Shown here: piece after piece, positions 44,431-53,869 of the stretch | How positions within the stretch are numbered: the first letter of the stretch is position 1 | How the letters are laid out: each line of letters starts with the position of its first letter | From: Cupriavidus sp. | GTDB lineage: Bacteria > Pseudomonadota > Gammaproteobacteria > Burkholderiales > Burkholderiaceae | Assembly (NCBI GenBank): GCA_031180665.1 | Contig: JAPSLP010000008.1 | Span: 1 to 64,000 of the forward strand | Direction of reading: 5' to 3' | Length of the DNA: 64,000 nt | Program-made: the position numbers and the translations under genes | The notes under the pieces: model-generated | What the model was told of the DNA's origin: nothing | The model's database searches: none | What the model saw: the letters and a program-made list of their open reading frames with translations, nothing else

Positions 44431-45755
44431 GTCTTCCCAAATACGCTGAGTACAAGCCGAGTGGCGAATCATGGCTCGGCAATGTGCCGTCCCACTGGCG
44501 GCAGTCAGCGCTGAAGCGTCTCGGTACTTATCAGAACGGCTACGCCTTCAAACCGGGCGATTGGGGTGACGTCGGCCTGCCCATTATCCGCATCGCTCAG
44601 CTGACCAACAATGCGGAGCCAGACTATTTTTCAGGAGAACTGGATCCACGCTTGCGCGTATCGGATGGCGACCTACTCTTTTCATGGTCCGCCACCCTCG
44701 ACAGCTATATCTGGCAGGGAGGAGAGGCGTGGTTGAATCAACATATCTTTAAAGTAACACCGACCGCTGAAGTCACGAAGTCTTATCTCTTCTATTTGAT
44801 CAAGTATTTTGCCCCGAAGCTGGCCGACGTCGACGCGCATGGCAGCACCATGCGACACATCAAAAAAGACAGCTTGACACAAACCGTCTTCCTTCCGCCA
44901 CCTGTTGAACAGGTCGCGATCGCGTCGTTCCTCGACCGCGAGACCGCCAAGATCGACGCACTGATCGCCGAGCAGGAAAAGCTGCTGGCGCTGCTGGCGG
45001 AGAAGCGGCAGGCGACCATTTCGCGTGCTGTTATGCAAGGACTCAATCCCAACGCGCCGCTTAAACCATCAGGTGCAGACTGGCTCGCCAATGTGCCGGC
45101 GCATTGGAGTGTTGTTCGCATAAAATGGGTCGTAGAATCGATTGAACAAGGCTGGAGTCCCCAATGTGAGAACTACCCTGTTGAGAACAATCATGAATGG
45201 GGCGTCCTGAAAGTCGGTTGCGTGAATGGTGGCGTTTTCAACGCCGAAGAGAACAAGAAGCTGCCAGACGATCTCGATCCGTTGCCGCAGTACGCCTTGC
45301 GCGAAGGGGACCTGCTAGTCTCGAGGGCTAATACCCGGGAATTGGTAGGGGGCGCAGCAGTAGTACCAAGAAACTTCGATCGCCTTATGCTGTGCGACAA
45401 GCTCTACAGGCTGCGACTGACGAAAGCAGCATGTATTCCGCATTTCCTTGCGGCGTTCCTGTCTACTCGGGAAGCGCGTGGGCAAATTGAACTTGCTGCC
45501 ACGGGTGCGAGCAGCTCCATGCTGAACATTGGTCAATCGGTCATCCTGAGTCTGACTATTCCGCTCCCGGACACGACGGAGCAGACAGCGATCATAGGGT
45601 TCCTAACGGACGAACTGCGGAAGCTGGATCGCCTTGGAACCGAAACGGAGCGCGCAATCGCCCTACTAAGGGAACGTCGGTCCGCTCTAATCACGGCCGC
45701 CGTCACCGGAAAGATCGACGTGCGCAACGCCGTCCCCGAGGAGCTGGCAGCATGA
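44427..45755 (+). CDS. hsdS: Type I restriction-modification specificity subunit HsdS
   Basis: A 442-residue specificity subunit with two target-recognition domains. TRD1 spans about residues 12-160 and TRD2 about 215-375; each is introduced by the same phrase ([10 protein letters not shown] and [10 protein letters not shown]). Each is followed by a conserved helical spacer, the first with [19 protein letters not shown], the second with [19 protein letters not shown]. The TRDs set a bipartite DNA sequence that cannot be read here. Coupled to hsdM and to the next gene by ATGA overlaps. Confidence 0.95.
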   Translation: MSLPKYAEYKPSGESWLGNVPSHWRQSALKRLGTYQNGYAFKPGDWGDVGLPIIRIAQLTNNAEPDYFSGELDPRLRVSDGDLLFSWSATLDSYIWQGGEAWLNQHIFKVTPTAEVTKSYLFYLIKYFAPKLADVDAHGSTMRHIKKDSLTQTVFLPPPVEQVAIASFLDRETAKIDALIAEQEKLLALLAEKRQATISRAVMQGLNPNAPLKPSGADWLANVPAHWSVVRIKWVVESIEQGWSPQCENYPVENNHEWGVLKVGCVNGGVFNAEENKKLPDDLDPLPQYALREGDLLVSRANTRELVGGAAVVPRNFDRLMLCDKLYRLRLTKAACIPHFLAAFLSTREARGQIELAATGASSSMLNIGQSVILSLTIPLPDTTEQTAIIGFLTDELRKLDRLGTETERAIALLRERRSALITAAVTGKIDVRNAVPEELAA

Positions 45756-46684
45756 GCGATATTCAGCTGTTCCAGCTGACGGGTGGCGCCGCGACCGAGT
45801 TGCCCGGCCGCACCGCTGCATTAGAGCGCCACCTACAGAGCCTTATCGAAGCGCAGATGCCGACCTTCCTTGGCGTGCGCTTTCTCGCCACCGAATACCA
45901 AACCGGCAAGACCCACAAAGGCCGCATCGATTCCCTGGGCCTGGACGAAAACGGCTGCCCCGTCATCATCGAATACAAGCGCCACAGCACCGAGAATGTC
46001 ATCAATCAGGGGCTGTTCTACCTCGACTGGCTACTGGACCACCAAGCCGAATTCCGCTGGTTGGTAATGGAAAAATTGGGCAAGGACGTAGCGGAACGCA
46101 TTGAGTGGGGCGGCACCCGGCTGCTTTGTATCGCGGCCGATTTCACACGTTACGACCAATACGCCGTACAGCAGATCCCCCGCAATATCGAGCTGATCCG
46201 CTACAAGCTGTTTGGCGAAGATTTGCTTCTGCTGGAACTGGTGAATGCGGCCAGCGTGCCGGACGCAACCAATGTCAAGCCGTCTGCCAGCGAACCGCTG
46301 CCAGAGCCGGTCAAGCCACGGACAGAAGGCAAAGACAAATCGCTAGAAGAACAACTGGCACTGGCGCCGGCGGATATCCGAGACCTGTACGAGCAGACTG
46401 CGAGCTTCTTGAGTTCCCTCGGTGACGACGTGCAAGAAAAACGCCTGAAGCTCTATGCGGCGTTCCGCCGCCTGAAGAACTTCGCCTGCGTGATCGTGAA
46501 CCCGGTCCGTTTGATCGTCATGCTGAAGCTCGATCCGACCACGGTGACCCTGGAAGACGGGTTCAGTCGCGACATGCGTCAGCTAGGACACTGGGGCACC
46601 GGCGACCTCGAATTGACGTTGCGTACTCCCGCCGACCTCGAGCGCGCCAAGCCGCTGATGGAACGCAGCTACGCAGAAAACTGA
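45752..46684 (+). CDS. PD-(D/E)XK nuclease-like protein with DUF5655 domain, inside the R-M operon
   Basis: A 310-residue protein inserted between hsdS and hsdR. Residues about 40-100 look like a PD-(D/E)XK nuclease core: GRID with D60, then VIIEYKRHS with E74 and K76, followed by a helix with INQGLFYLDWLL, close to the DUF91/NucS-type fold. The C-terminal 130 residues (LYEQTASFLSSLGDDVQEK) match DUF5655. It overlaps the hsdS stop (ATGA), so it is expressed with the methylase genes. An accessory nuclease or host-protection factor for the R-M system is plausible; no function is established. Confidence 0.82.
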   Translation: MSDIQLFQLTGGAATELPGRTAALERHLQSLIEAQMPTFLGVRFLATEYQTGKTHKGRIDSLGLDENGCPVIIEYKRHSTENVINQGLFYLDWLLDHQAEFRWLVMEKLGKDVAERIEWGGTRLLCIAADFTRYDQYAVQQIPRNIELIRYKLFGEDLLLLELVNAASVPDATNVKPSASEPLPEPVKPRTEGKDKSLEEQLALAPADIRDLYEQTASFLSSLGDDVQEKRLKLYAAFRRLKNFACVIVNPVRLIVMLKLDPTTVTLEDGFSRDMRQLGHWGTGDLELTLRTPADLERAKPLMERSYAEN

Positions 46685-46740
46685 GTGGCAATGCTGCTCC
46701 CAACAAGCCCATAGAACAACGAGATACCAACGGGTCCCGC

Positions 46741-49700
46741 ATGAGCAATCTGCACCAGGAACACCACTTCGAGGCAGAGATCTGCCAGCATCTCGCCACC
46801 AAAGGTTGGCTCTATTCTGAGGGCGATGCGGCGCACTACGACCGCACCCATGCTCTGTTCCTGCCGGACCTGTTGGCTTGGATTGAGGCGACCCAGCCGG
46901 ACAGCTGGCAACGGCTGACCAGGACCCACGGTCCGGCCCTGCATGAGCGGCTGGCCGAGCGGCTGCGCAAGAGCCTGAACGAGCGCGGCACGCTGGACGT
47001 ACTGCGCCGTGGCCTCGAAATGCTGGGCCTGAAGGAGGCGCTGTCGCTGGTGCAGTTCAAACCCGCGCTCGCGATCAACCCAAGCATCCAGAAACGCTAC
47101 GAGGCCAACCGGCTGCGCGTGGTACGCCAGGTACGGCATTCACTCAACAACCCGCTCGATGCGGTGGATCTGGTGCTGTTCGTCAATGGCATCCCAGTCG
47201 CCACGGCGGAGTTGAAGTCGGACTTCACCCAGAGCGTGCAAGACGCGGTGGATCAATATCGCTTCGACCGCCACCCCCAGCCGAAAGGCGGCATGGCCGA
47301 ACCACTGCTGTCCTTCCCTGGCGGCGCGCTAGTGCATTTTGCCATCAGCCAGGCCGAAGTCATGATGAGCACCCGACTGGCGGGGCCGAACACCTATTTC
47401 CTGCCGTTCAACCGCGGCAACGATGGCGCTGCCGGCAATGCGCCCAATCCCGAGGGGTTTTCCACCTCCTACCTGTGGGAGGAGGTATGGGAACGGGACA
47501 GTTGGCTCGATATCCTGCACCGCTATCTGATCGGCAATCGCGATGACAAGAAGCAGCTCAAGAGCGTTATCTTCCCGCGCTACCACCAGCTCGACGCCAC
47601 GCGCCGCATCGTCGCCGATGTGCTGGCAAACGGCCCGGGCGAACGCTATCTGATCCAACATTCGGCCGGTTCCGGCAAAACCAACTCGATCGCCTGGACT
47701 GCGCACTTTCTGGCCGATCTGCACGATGTCAAGCACAACAAGCTGTTTGATAGCGTGATAGTGGTCTCCGATCGCACCGTGCTGGACGCACAGCTACAGG
47801 AAGCGATCTTCGACTTCGAGCGCACCACCGGCGTGGTAGCCAGCATCACCAGTGAGCACGGCAGCAAGAGCGCCATGCTGGGCCAGGCATTGAAGGACGG
47901 CAAGAAGATCATCGTCTGCACCATCCAGACCTTCCCCTTCGCCTTGCAGGCGGTGCAGGAACTGGCCGCCACGCAAGGAAAAAGGTTCGCCGTGATCGCG
48001 GACGAGGCGCACAGCTCGCAGACTGGCGAATCGGCAGCCAAGCTCAAGCAGTTGCTGTCCGCCGAGGAATGGGCCGCGCTACAGGATGGCGGAGAAGTCG
48101 ACACGGAAGCACTGCTGGCTGTGCAGATGGAGGCTCGCACCGGCGCAAAGGGCCTGACCTATGTGGCCTTCACGGCCACGCCCAAGCAGAAGACCCTGGA
48201 ACTATTCGGTCGCGCGGGGCCGGACGGCCTTCCCCTGCCCTTCCACGTCTATTCGATGCGCCAGGCCATCGAGGAAGGCTTCATCCTGGATGTGCTGAAG
48301 AACTACACCTCCTACAAACTTGCCTTCAAGCTGGCTCACAACGGTCAGGAGCTCGACGAGAAGCAGGTGGAGCGCAGCACCGCGATGAAGGGCATCATGC
48401 AGTGGGTCCGACTGCACCCCTACAACATCGCGCAGAAGGTGCAGGTGGTGGTCGAGCACTACCGAGAGAACGTACAGCCGCTGCTCGAAGGCAAGGCCAA
48501 GGCAATGGTCGTAGTAGGCAGCCGCAAGGAAGCGGTGCGCTGGCAAAAGGCGATCCGCGCTTACATCGAAAAGATGGGCTATCCCTTGGGGGTCTTGACT
48601 GCCTTCTCCGGCGAGGTCGACGATCCGGAAAGCTATCCCACGCCTGTTAGCGAGAACAGCCGGGACCTAAATCCAGGCTTGAAGGGCCGCGACATCCGCG
48701 AGGCATTCGCTGAGCCGACCTATCATCTGCTACTAGTCGCCAACAAGTTCCAGACCGGCTTTGATCAACCGCTGCTGTGCGGCATGTACGTTGACAAGAT
48801 GCTGGGCGGCATCCAGGCCGTGCAGACCCTGTCGCGCTTGAACCGCGCGCATCCCGGCAAGGACACTACCTATATTCTCGATTTCGTCAATGAGCCAGCG
48901 GACATCCTGAAGGCATTCAAGACCTACTACGAAACCGCAGAACTTGAGGCTACAACTGATCCGAACCTCGTCTATGACCTGCGCTCGAAGCTCGACGCCA
49001 GCGGCCACTACGATGACTATGAAGTCGATCGCGTCGCCAAGGTCGAGACGGATCCGAACAGTACCCAAGCCCAACTTAGCGCGGCCATCGCGCCAGTGGC
49101 AGACCGACTTCTGAAGCGGTACAAGAAAGCGCAACAAGAACTGCGCGATGCCACGGCCCAGCAGGATGACACCGCGGTACAAGCCGCCAAGGACACCCTT
49201 GAGGCCCTGCTGCTATTCCGCAATGACATGGGGGCGTTCAATCGCCTGTATGCGTTCCTGTCGCAGATTTCCGACTACGGCAATACAGACATCGAAAAGC
49301 GGTTCCTGTTTTTCAAGCGTCTTATTCCCTTGCTGGAATTCGGGCGCGAGCGAGACACGGTGGACCTGTCGAAGGTCACGCTGACGCACCATAAACTGAA
49401 GAACAGCGGGCGCCAGTCACTAAACCTCAGCTCGGGCGAAACGCCGAAGCTCCCGCCCATGGACGGCGTTGGCACGGGCGCGGTTCAGGACAAACAGAAA
49501 GCGCTACTCGACGAAATCATCGAGAAAGTCAATGGGTTGTTCGATGGCGAACTCACCGATGACGATCAGTTGACGTATGTAAATGGTGTCATCAAGGGCA
49601 AGCTGCTGGAGAACGATACGCTGGTCCGTCAGGCCCAGAGCAACAGCAAGGAGCAGTTCGCGAACTCGCCCGACCTGAAGGATGCCCTGATGCAAGCGAT

Positions 49701-49860
49701 CATCGACGCCTTCGAGGCCCACAGCACCATGAGTTCCCAGGCGCTCGCCTCCTCGAAAGTGCGGGACGGCCTGCAAGACATCCTGCTCGGACCGGCTCAA
49801 CTGTATGAGGCACTGCGGGCGCGCTCGGGCTCCGATATGACGGCCGCCCTCCGTCCGTAG
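46741..49860 (+). CDS. hsdR: Type I restriction enzyme motor/endonuclease subunit HsdR
   Basis: A 1039-residue subunit. The N-terminal nuclease domain has VDLVLFVNGIPVATAELKSDF-type strand with the ExK at E157/K159. The superfamily 2 translocase follows: Walker A SAGSGKTNS at about residue 309, DEAHSSQTG at 421, FTATPKQK, and the helicase C domain with LLVANKFQTGFDQPLL and QTLSRLNRAHPGKDTTYI. The C-terminal part binds the methylase complex. It starts 56 bases after the nuclease gene. It cuts unmodified DNA after ATP-driven translocation. Confidence 0.96.
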   Translation: MSNLHQEHHFEAEICQHLATKGWLYSEGDAAHYDRTHALFLPDLLAWIEATQPDSWQRLTRTHGPALHERLAERLRKSLNERGTLDVLRRGLEMLGLKEALSLVQFKPALAINPSIQKRYEANRLRVVRQVRHSLNNPLDAVDLVLFVNGIPVATAELKSDFTQSVQDAVDQYRFDRHPQPKGGMAEPLLSFPGGALVHFAISQAEVMMSTRLAGPNTYFLPFNRGNDGAAGNAPNPEGFSTSYLWEEVWERDSWLDILHRYLIGNRDDKKQLKSVIFPRYHQLDATRRIVADVLANGPGERYLIQHSAGSGKTNSIAWTAHFLADLHDVKHNKLFDSVIVVSDRTVLDAQLQEAIFDFERTTGVVASITSEHGSKSAMLGQALKDGKKIIVCTIQTFPFALQAVQELAATQGKRFAVIADEAHSSQTGESAAKLKQLLSAEEWAALQDGGEVDTEALLAVQMEARTGAKGLTYVAFTATPKQKTLELFGRAGPDGLPLPFHVYSMRQAIEEGFILDVLKNYTSYKLAFKLAHNGQELDEKQVERSTAMKGIMQWVRLHPYNIAQKVQVVVEHYRENVQPLLEGKAKAMVVVGSRKEAVRWQKAIRAYIEKMGYPLGVLTAFSGEVDDPESYPTPVSENSRDLNPGLKGRDIREAFAEPTYHLLLVANKFQTGFDQPLLCGMYVDKMLGGIQAVQTLSRLNRAHPGKDTTYILDFVNEPADILKAFKTYYETAELEATTDPNLVYDLRSKLDASGHYDDYEVDRVAKVETDPNSTQAQLSAAIAPVADRLLKRYKKAQQELRDATAQQDDTAVQAAKDTLEALLLFRNDMGAFNRLYAFLSQISDYGNTDIEKRFLFFKRLIPLLEFGRERDTVDLSKVTLTHHKLKNSGRQSLNLSSGETPKLPPMDGVGTGAVQDKQKALLDEIIEKVNGLFDGELTDDDQLTYVNGVIKGKLLENDTLVRQAQSNSKEQFANSPDLKDALMQAIIDAFEAHSTMSSQALASSKVRDGLQDILLGPAQLYEALRARSGSDMTAALRP

Positions 49861-49979
49861 GCCCGCGATGGAACGCTATCGGGAACTAGGCTACTCACCG
49901 GATTAGCCGGAGCATGAGAGGATCGCGTGACTCGGACATCTGCCCGCTATCGTTTTGGGGCCGCCTGTAGGAAGAAGTG

Positions 49980-50008
49980 AAATGTCCTTGGATATCCCAA
50001 GGACATTT
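49980..50008 (+). terminator. Rho-independent terminator of the hsd operon
   Basis: AAATGTCCTTGG-GATATC-type loop-CCAAGGACATTT followed by TTC, 120 bases beyond the hsdR stop. Confidence 0.88.
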
Positions 50009-50144
50009 TTCTTTGGGGCGCGCTCGTCTTGCGCCAGCGGCCCGACGACCCTCGGCCCGTCGTCTCTGCCTTTCAGAATCCGCCCAACGCCAACGGCGCC
50101 GGCGCTCGATAAGCTCGAACCTCCTTCATCCCCTCGAGCTCGCC

Positions 50145-50549
50145 ATGAATCCGATCGCACCGCACCGACAGTCACAGGCATTCGGCTTTGCCTCGATGCC
50201 GGAGACCCTGCCCACGCCGAAGCTTGCCCCCAGCGCGCCGGATTGCGTCGAAGTGCGCGCGATGGCAACACGACTGGACCAGGCCATTGGCAGCGCCGGC
50301 TCGAACGATCCCGACGGCTTTGTCACGCTCCGCCTCGCCGACCTGCGGCAAATGGACAGCTGGGGCATCACGATCCACGGTGAAACGCTACGGAGCTATT
50401 TCGATCTCGGCTCGATCGACGACGTGGAACAGCGCTATCCGGTGACGCTGGACGAAGCACGATGGTTGCGTCGCGCTCTTGCCGCGTTGGATGACGGGAG
50501 CTGTCAGTGGGTCAGCCATCGTGATGCGCGTTGGCGACGAATGGTTTGA
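50145..50549 (+). CDS. Small hypothetical protein, right paralogue flanking the R-M island
   Basis: A 134-residue protein of unknown family, homologous to the 143-residue protein on the other side of the R-M island: shared features are the DLRQ-x-x-x-WG-[VI]-x-I block, an aspartate-rich middle and [FY]PVTL followed by an Arg/Ala-rich helix. The ATG at 50145 is preferred because an in-frame extension to 49977 would run through the hsd terminator. No ribosome-binding site stands out, so the start is uncertain. Confidence 0.6.
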   Translation: MNPIAPHRQSQAFGFASMPETLPTPKLAPSAPDCVEVRAMATRLDQAIGSAGSNDPDGFVTLRLADLRQMDSWGITIHGETLRSYFDLGSIDDVEQRYPVTLDEARWLRRALAALDDGSCQWVSHRDARWRRMV

Positions 50550-50573
50550 AGGCTGACGCCGCGGCACCGGCGT

Positions 50574-52208
50574 TCATTCCCGCACCACCCCGATCCCCTC
50601 GCCCACCAGCCGCAGTTCGACCTTCGGCATATCTTCCATCACGCGCATGGCCTTCTGCCCGATCGTCACGCTGACCCCGCCGTGCACCTTCTTGCCGACC
50701 ACCACGGCGGCGTCCGGGCGCGGGTGCAACTGCTCGGTCAGCCTGGCCAGATGGGCGTCGGTGTCGAGCATGTCGCGCGTGTACTTGAACAGAGTGGCCC
50801 GCGCCTTCTCGCGCAGTTCCGGCGTGGCGCGCTCGGGATTCTTGGCGAAGAACGCCATCAGTTGCTGGATCTTGGCCTGCTCCTGTTCCTGCCGGCGCTT
50901 GTCCGCCTCGAGCGCGGCCTTTTCGGCGTCGGCATACGGGTTCAGGCCGACATGGATGGCGGTGGCGGTGCCGGCCGGCGCGCCCAGCGTGCCGGTGCGG
51001 ACCGCATGCCAGGCGCGGCAGCGGCCACCGGTGATATTGCCGCTGCCGACGGCAGGGTCGCCCGCGGTGATGGTCTCGCCCGCGGCGACATCGCTCTGGC
51101 GAATGCCGCTGTCGACGGTGACCGTGGTGCCGGCCTCGACCACGGCGTTTTCGATAAAGCGAGCTTGCACCGATCCCTTGCACTGGATCCGTGCGACGGC
51201 GCTGGCCGGATCGTGCGGCCCCTCGGACTTGCCGATGATGCCGCCGCTCACCACCACATTGCCGCCGGCCTCGACATGGGCCGCCTCGATGGTGCCGCCG
51301 ACGATCACGTCGCCGGCAACGCGCACCGACATGCCGGTCTTGATGTCGCCGCTGACGCGCAGCGTGCCTTCGAAGGCGATGTTGCCTGAGTGCATGTCGA
51401 CCGCGTCCACCGCGACGACCGGGTTGACGCTGACCCCGCGCGCGCGCACCGACGGCAGGCCTGCCACCGTCGCCACCAGCAGATTCGGATCTTGCGCGTC
51501 CTGGCCGACGCCGGTCAGGCGTTCGGCGAACGGCGTGTCGGCGACCTCGGGAGCCGGCAGCACGCGGCCAAACACATCCTGTCCCGCGGTGCCCGGCACC
51601 GCCGGGATACGCCGCATCAGAGGCGTGCCGGGCTGCACCAGCAACAGGTTGCCGAGGTCACGCAGGTCGATGCGGGCATGGTCGTCCTCGGCGGCGCCCC
51701 GGCGCGGCTCGAGCAGGTTGACGAAGCGGGCCGGCGTGCCGCGCGTGGGCGCCATGCCGTGCACGATGGGCAGATCATCGCAGCGCCCCGCGGCAAAGGC
51801 TTCGGCCAGCGCCGGCTCGTCGATCGGCAACTTGATGCCTCGCCCGGCCAGCACGATACGGACATCGTTGGGCTGCACCGCGCGACCGCCTTCCGGCGGC
51901 CACAGCGTCAGCCGCACGGTCAGCGAATCGGCATCGATATCGATCTCAAAATAGCCATCGACCAGCTCCCCGACCACGGCCTCGGCCGGGGGGCCGTCGC
52001 GATGGCACGTCAGCAGGAACGCCGAGATGGCGTTCTCATCGAGCCTGGCGTGCGCCCAGCCCTGGGCCTCGAGGGCCGCCATCAAGGCAGCGCGATCGGG
52101 CGGCCCACTGCCCTCGTCGGCCTGCGCTGGCGCCTCGTACCGCGCCCGGACGGCCTTGTCCGTGTTCTCCACCCACACCCTTACAACCGAAGCTGCTACG
52201 TCACTCAT
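50574..52208 (-). CDS. DUF342/FapA family protein
   Basis: A 544-residue cytoplasmic protein of the FapA (DUF342) family. The N-terminal domain precedes a long beta-helix-like middle (about residues 240-400) rich in V, G, I and A, for example VRVSGDIKTGMSVRVAGDVI and GGIIGKSEGPH-type turns, then a coiled-coil region (LEADKRRQEQEQAKIQQLM) and a short C-terminal beta domain. Members have been linked to polar flagella and chemotaxis-associated or cell-surface functions; no catalytic residues are apparent. It is divergent from the methyltransferase gene. Confidence 0.88.
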   Translation of the reverse strand: MSDVAASVVRVWVENTDKAVRARYEAPAQADEGSGPPDRAALMAALEAQGWAHARLDENAISAFLLTCHRDGPPAEAVVGELVDGYFEIDIDADSLTVRLTLWPPEGGRAVQPNDVRIVLAGRGIKLPIDEPALAEAFAAGRCDDLPIVHGMAPTRGTPARFVNLLEPRRGAAEDDHARIDLRDLGNLLLVQPGTPLMRRIPAVPGTAGQDVFGRVLPAPEVADTPFAERLTGVGQDAQDPNLLVATVAGLPSVRARGVSVNPVVAVDAVDMHSGNIAFEGTLRVSGDIKTGMSVRVAGDVIVGGTIEAAHVEAGGNVVVSGGIIGKSEGPHDPASAVARIQCKGSVQARFIENAVVEAGTTVTVDSGIRQSDVAAGETITAGDPAVGSGNITGGRCRAWHAVRTGTLGAPAGTATAIHVGLNPYADAEKAALEADKRRQEQEQAKIQQLMAFFAKNPERATPELREKARATLFKYTRDMLDTDAHLARLTEQLHPRPDAAVVVGKKVHGGVSVTIGQKAMRVMEDMPKVELRLVGEGIGVVRE

Positions 52209-52420
52209 CGCGTCCTCCAGCCGTCTGCCTCTGATTTATCGTTGTTGTGGGGCGGCGCCGAGTCGGCATGCCGCCTGTCCGTCACCTACGGCAGATTGCG
52301 GCAAAACTTTAGGGAAATTTTTCGGGACGCCTTCCGGTAAACTGTCGCCCTGCCCCGCCCGGGTCCTCGCCGCCCCCAGACATCGGCGCGCCAGAACCCG
52401 GGCCAACCCCGCCGTATCCC

Positions 52421-53248
52421 ATGTCGAACACCCACGAAATCCGTCCCGGCCAGTCGATCGAGCTGCTCAAGGAACTCCACATCCTGACCCGCGACGGCAA
52501 GATGAACCAGGACAGCCGCCGCAAGCTGAAGCAGGTCTACCACCTCTACCAGTTCATCGAGCCGCTGCTGCAGGACCTCAAGCGCGACCATGCCGACCTG
52601 ACGCTGGTCGACCATGGCGCCGGCAAGTCGTATCTGGGTTTCATCCTCTACGACCTGTTTTTCAAGACGCAGCAGGACCGCTCGCATATCTACGGCATCG
52701 AGACGCGCGAAGAGCTGGTGCGCTCGTCCACCGCGCTCGCCGAGCGGCTCGGTTTTCCGGGCATGTCGTTCCTGAATCTGTCGGTCGCGGAGTCGATCAC
52801 GTCGGACCGGCTGCCTGCGACGGTCGACATGGTCACCGCGCTGCATGCCTGCAATACCGCAACCGACGACGCGATCCGCTTCGCGCTGACCAAGCGCGCC
52901 AAATACATCGTGGTGGTGCCCTGCTGCCAGGCCGAGGTCGCCGCCGTGCTGCGCAAGAACAAGTCGAAGACGCTCGGCAATCCGTTGACCGAGATCTGGC
53001 GCCATCCGCTGCATACGCGCGAATTCGGCAGCCAGGTCACCAACGTGCTGCGCTGCCTGCAGCTCGAAGCGCACGGCTATCAGGTCACGGTGACCGAGCT
53101 GGTCGGCTGGGAACACTCGATGAAGAACGAGCTGATCGTCGCGCAGTACAAGGATCTGCCGCGCCGGCGGCCAGCCGAGCGGCTGGCCCACGTTCTCGAA
53201 ACGTTGGGGCTGGAGGAAATGCGCGAGCGGTTCTTCACGCCCGCCTGA
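52421..53248 (+). CDS. SAM-dependent methyltransferase (Methyltransf_32-like)
   Basis: A 275-residue Rossmann-fold methyltransferase. Motif I appears as TLVDHGAGKSYLGFIL, an acidic end of strand 2 as YGIETREELV, and the MVTALHACNTATDDAI and VVVPCCQAEVAAVLR strands follow. This layout, especially DHGAGKSYLGF and HACNTATD, matches the Methyltransf_32/METTL25-type family. The substrate is unknown; an RNA or tRNA target would fit the family. It stands alone, in the opposite direction to FapA. Confidence 0.85.
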   Translation: MSNTHEIRPGQSIELLKELHILTRDGKMNQDSRRKLKQVYHLYQFIEPLLQDLKRDHADLTLVDHGAGKSYLGFILYDLFFKTQQDRSHIYGIETREELVRSSTALAERLGFPGMSFLNLSVAESITSDRLPATVDMVTALHACNTATDDAIRFALTKRAKYIVVVPCCQAEVAAVLRKNKSKTLGNPLTEIWRHPLHTREFGSQVTNVLRCLQLEAHGYQVTVTELVGWEHSMKNELIVAQYKDLPRRRPAERLAHVLETLGLEEMRERFFTPA

Positions 53249-53305
53249 GTCTCACCAGCGGCGCGCGCTCACTTACGCCCGCTCACTTCCGCGCCTCACG
53301 TCCCC

Positions 53306-53866
53306 TTACTGCGGTTCGTCGCCCGCCATCCAGCGCCGCCAGCCTTCGTGGCCGAGCCGGCGCATGGTTTGCTCGTTGCGCTCGTAAATATCCGCCGCGT
53401 CGGGAAAGGCCTCGACCGCGCGCTCGATGCTGTCTTCGCGCAGCAGATGCAGGATCGGATACGGCGCGCGATTGGTGTAGTTCTCGATATCGTCGGCTTC
53501 CGTGCCGGCGAACTGGTATTGCGGATGGAAGCTGGCGATCTGCAGCACGCCGGACAGGCCGAGGCTGTCGAGCAGGCGCTCGGCCAGATAGAGGAAATCG
53601 TTGTAGTCGGCGAAGTCCTCCAGCATCCGCGGGACGATCACCAGCGTGGTGTCGACGCGCGCCGGATCGGCCTCGGCCAGCCCCTTCAGCTCGGCCTCCA
53701 GCGAATCGAGCAGCGCCTCGGCATCGGTCGCCTCGCAGACCACGTAGCGAATCTGTTCCTTGACGTGGACGCTCTTGGCGAACGGACACAGATTGAGCCC
53801 GATCACCGCGCGCGTCAGCCAGTGGCGTGTGGCCTCGAGGATGGCTCGCTGCTCCGGCGACGACAT
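53306..53866 (-). CDS. DUF1415 domain-containing protein
   Basis: A 186-residue protein of the DUF1415 family. Conserved segments are AVIGLNLCPFAKSVHVKEQI with the single Cys, VPRMLEDFADYNDFLYLAE and ASFHPQYQFAGTEADDIENY. The length fits the family. The gene follows the oxidoreductase gene on the same strand with a four-base gap, so both are co-transcribed. A redox or metal role is possible because of the LNLCPFA motif, but none is proven. Confidence 0.88.
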   Translation of the reverse strand: MSSPEQRAILEATRHWLTRAVIGLNLCPFAKSVHVKEQIRYVVCEATDAEALLDSLEAELKGLAEADPARVDTTLVIVPRMLEDFADYNDFLYLAERLLDSLGLSGVLQIASFHPQYQFAGTEADDIENYTNRAPYPILHLLREDSIERAVEAFPDAADIYERNEQTMRRLGHEGWRRWMAGDEPQ

Positions 53867-53869
53867 CGC

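Noticed and set aside
42240..49900. Prophage or integrative element with attachment sites at tRNA-Thr
   Set aside because: No integrase, phage gene or duplicate of the tRNA 3' end was seen at the far side.
49977..50144. Start of the right flanking protein at 49977
   Set aside because: That start lies in the hsd operon terminator hairpin and reads unconserved residues; ATG 50145 is used.
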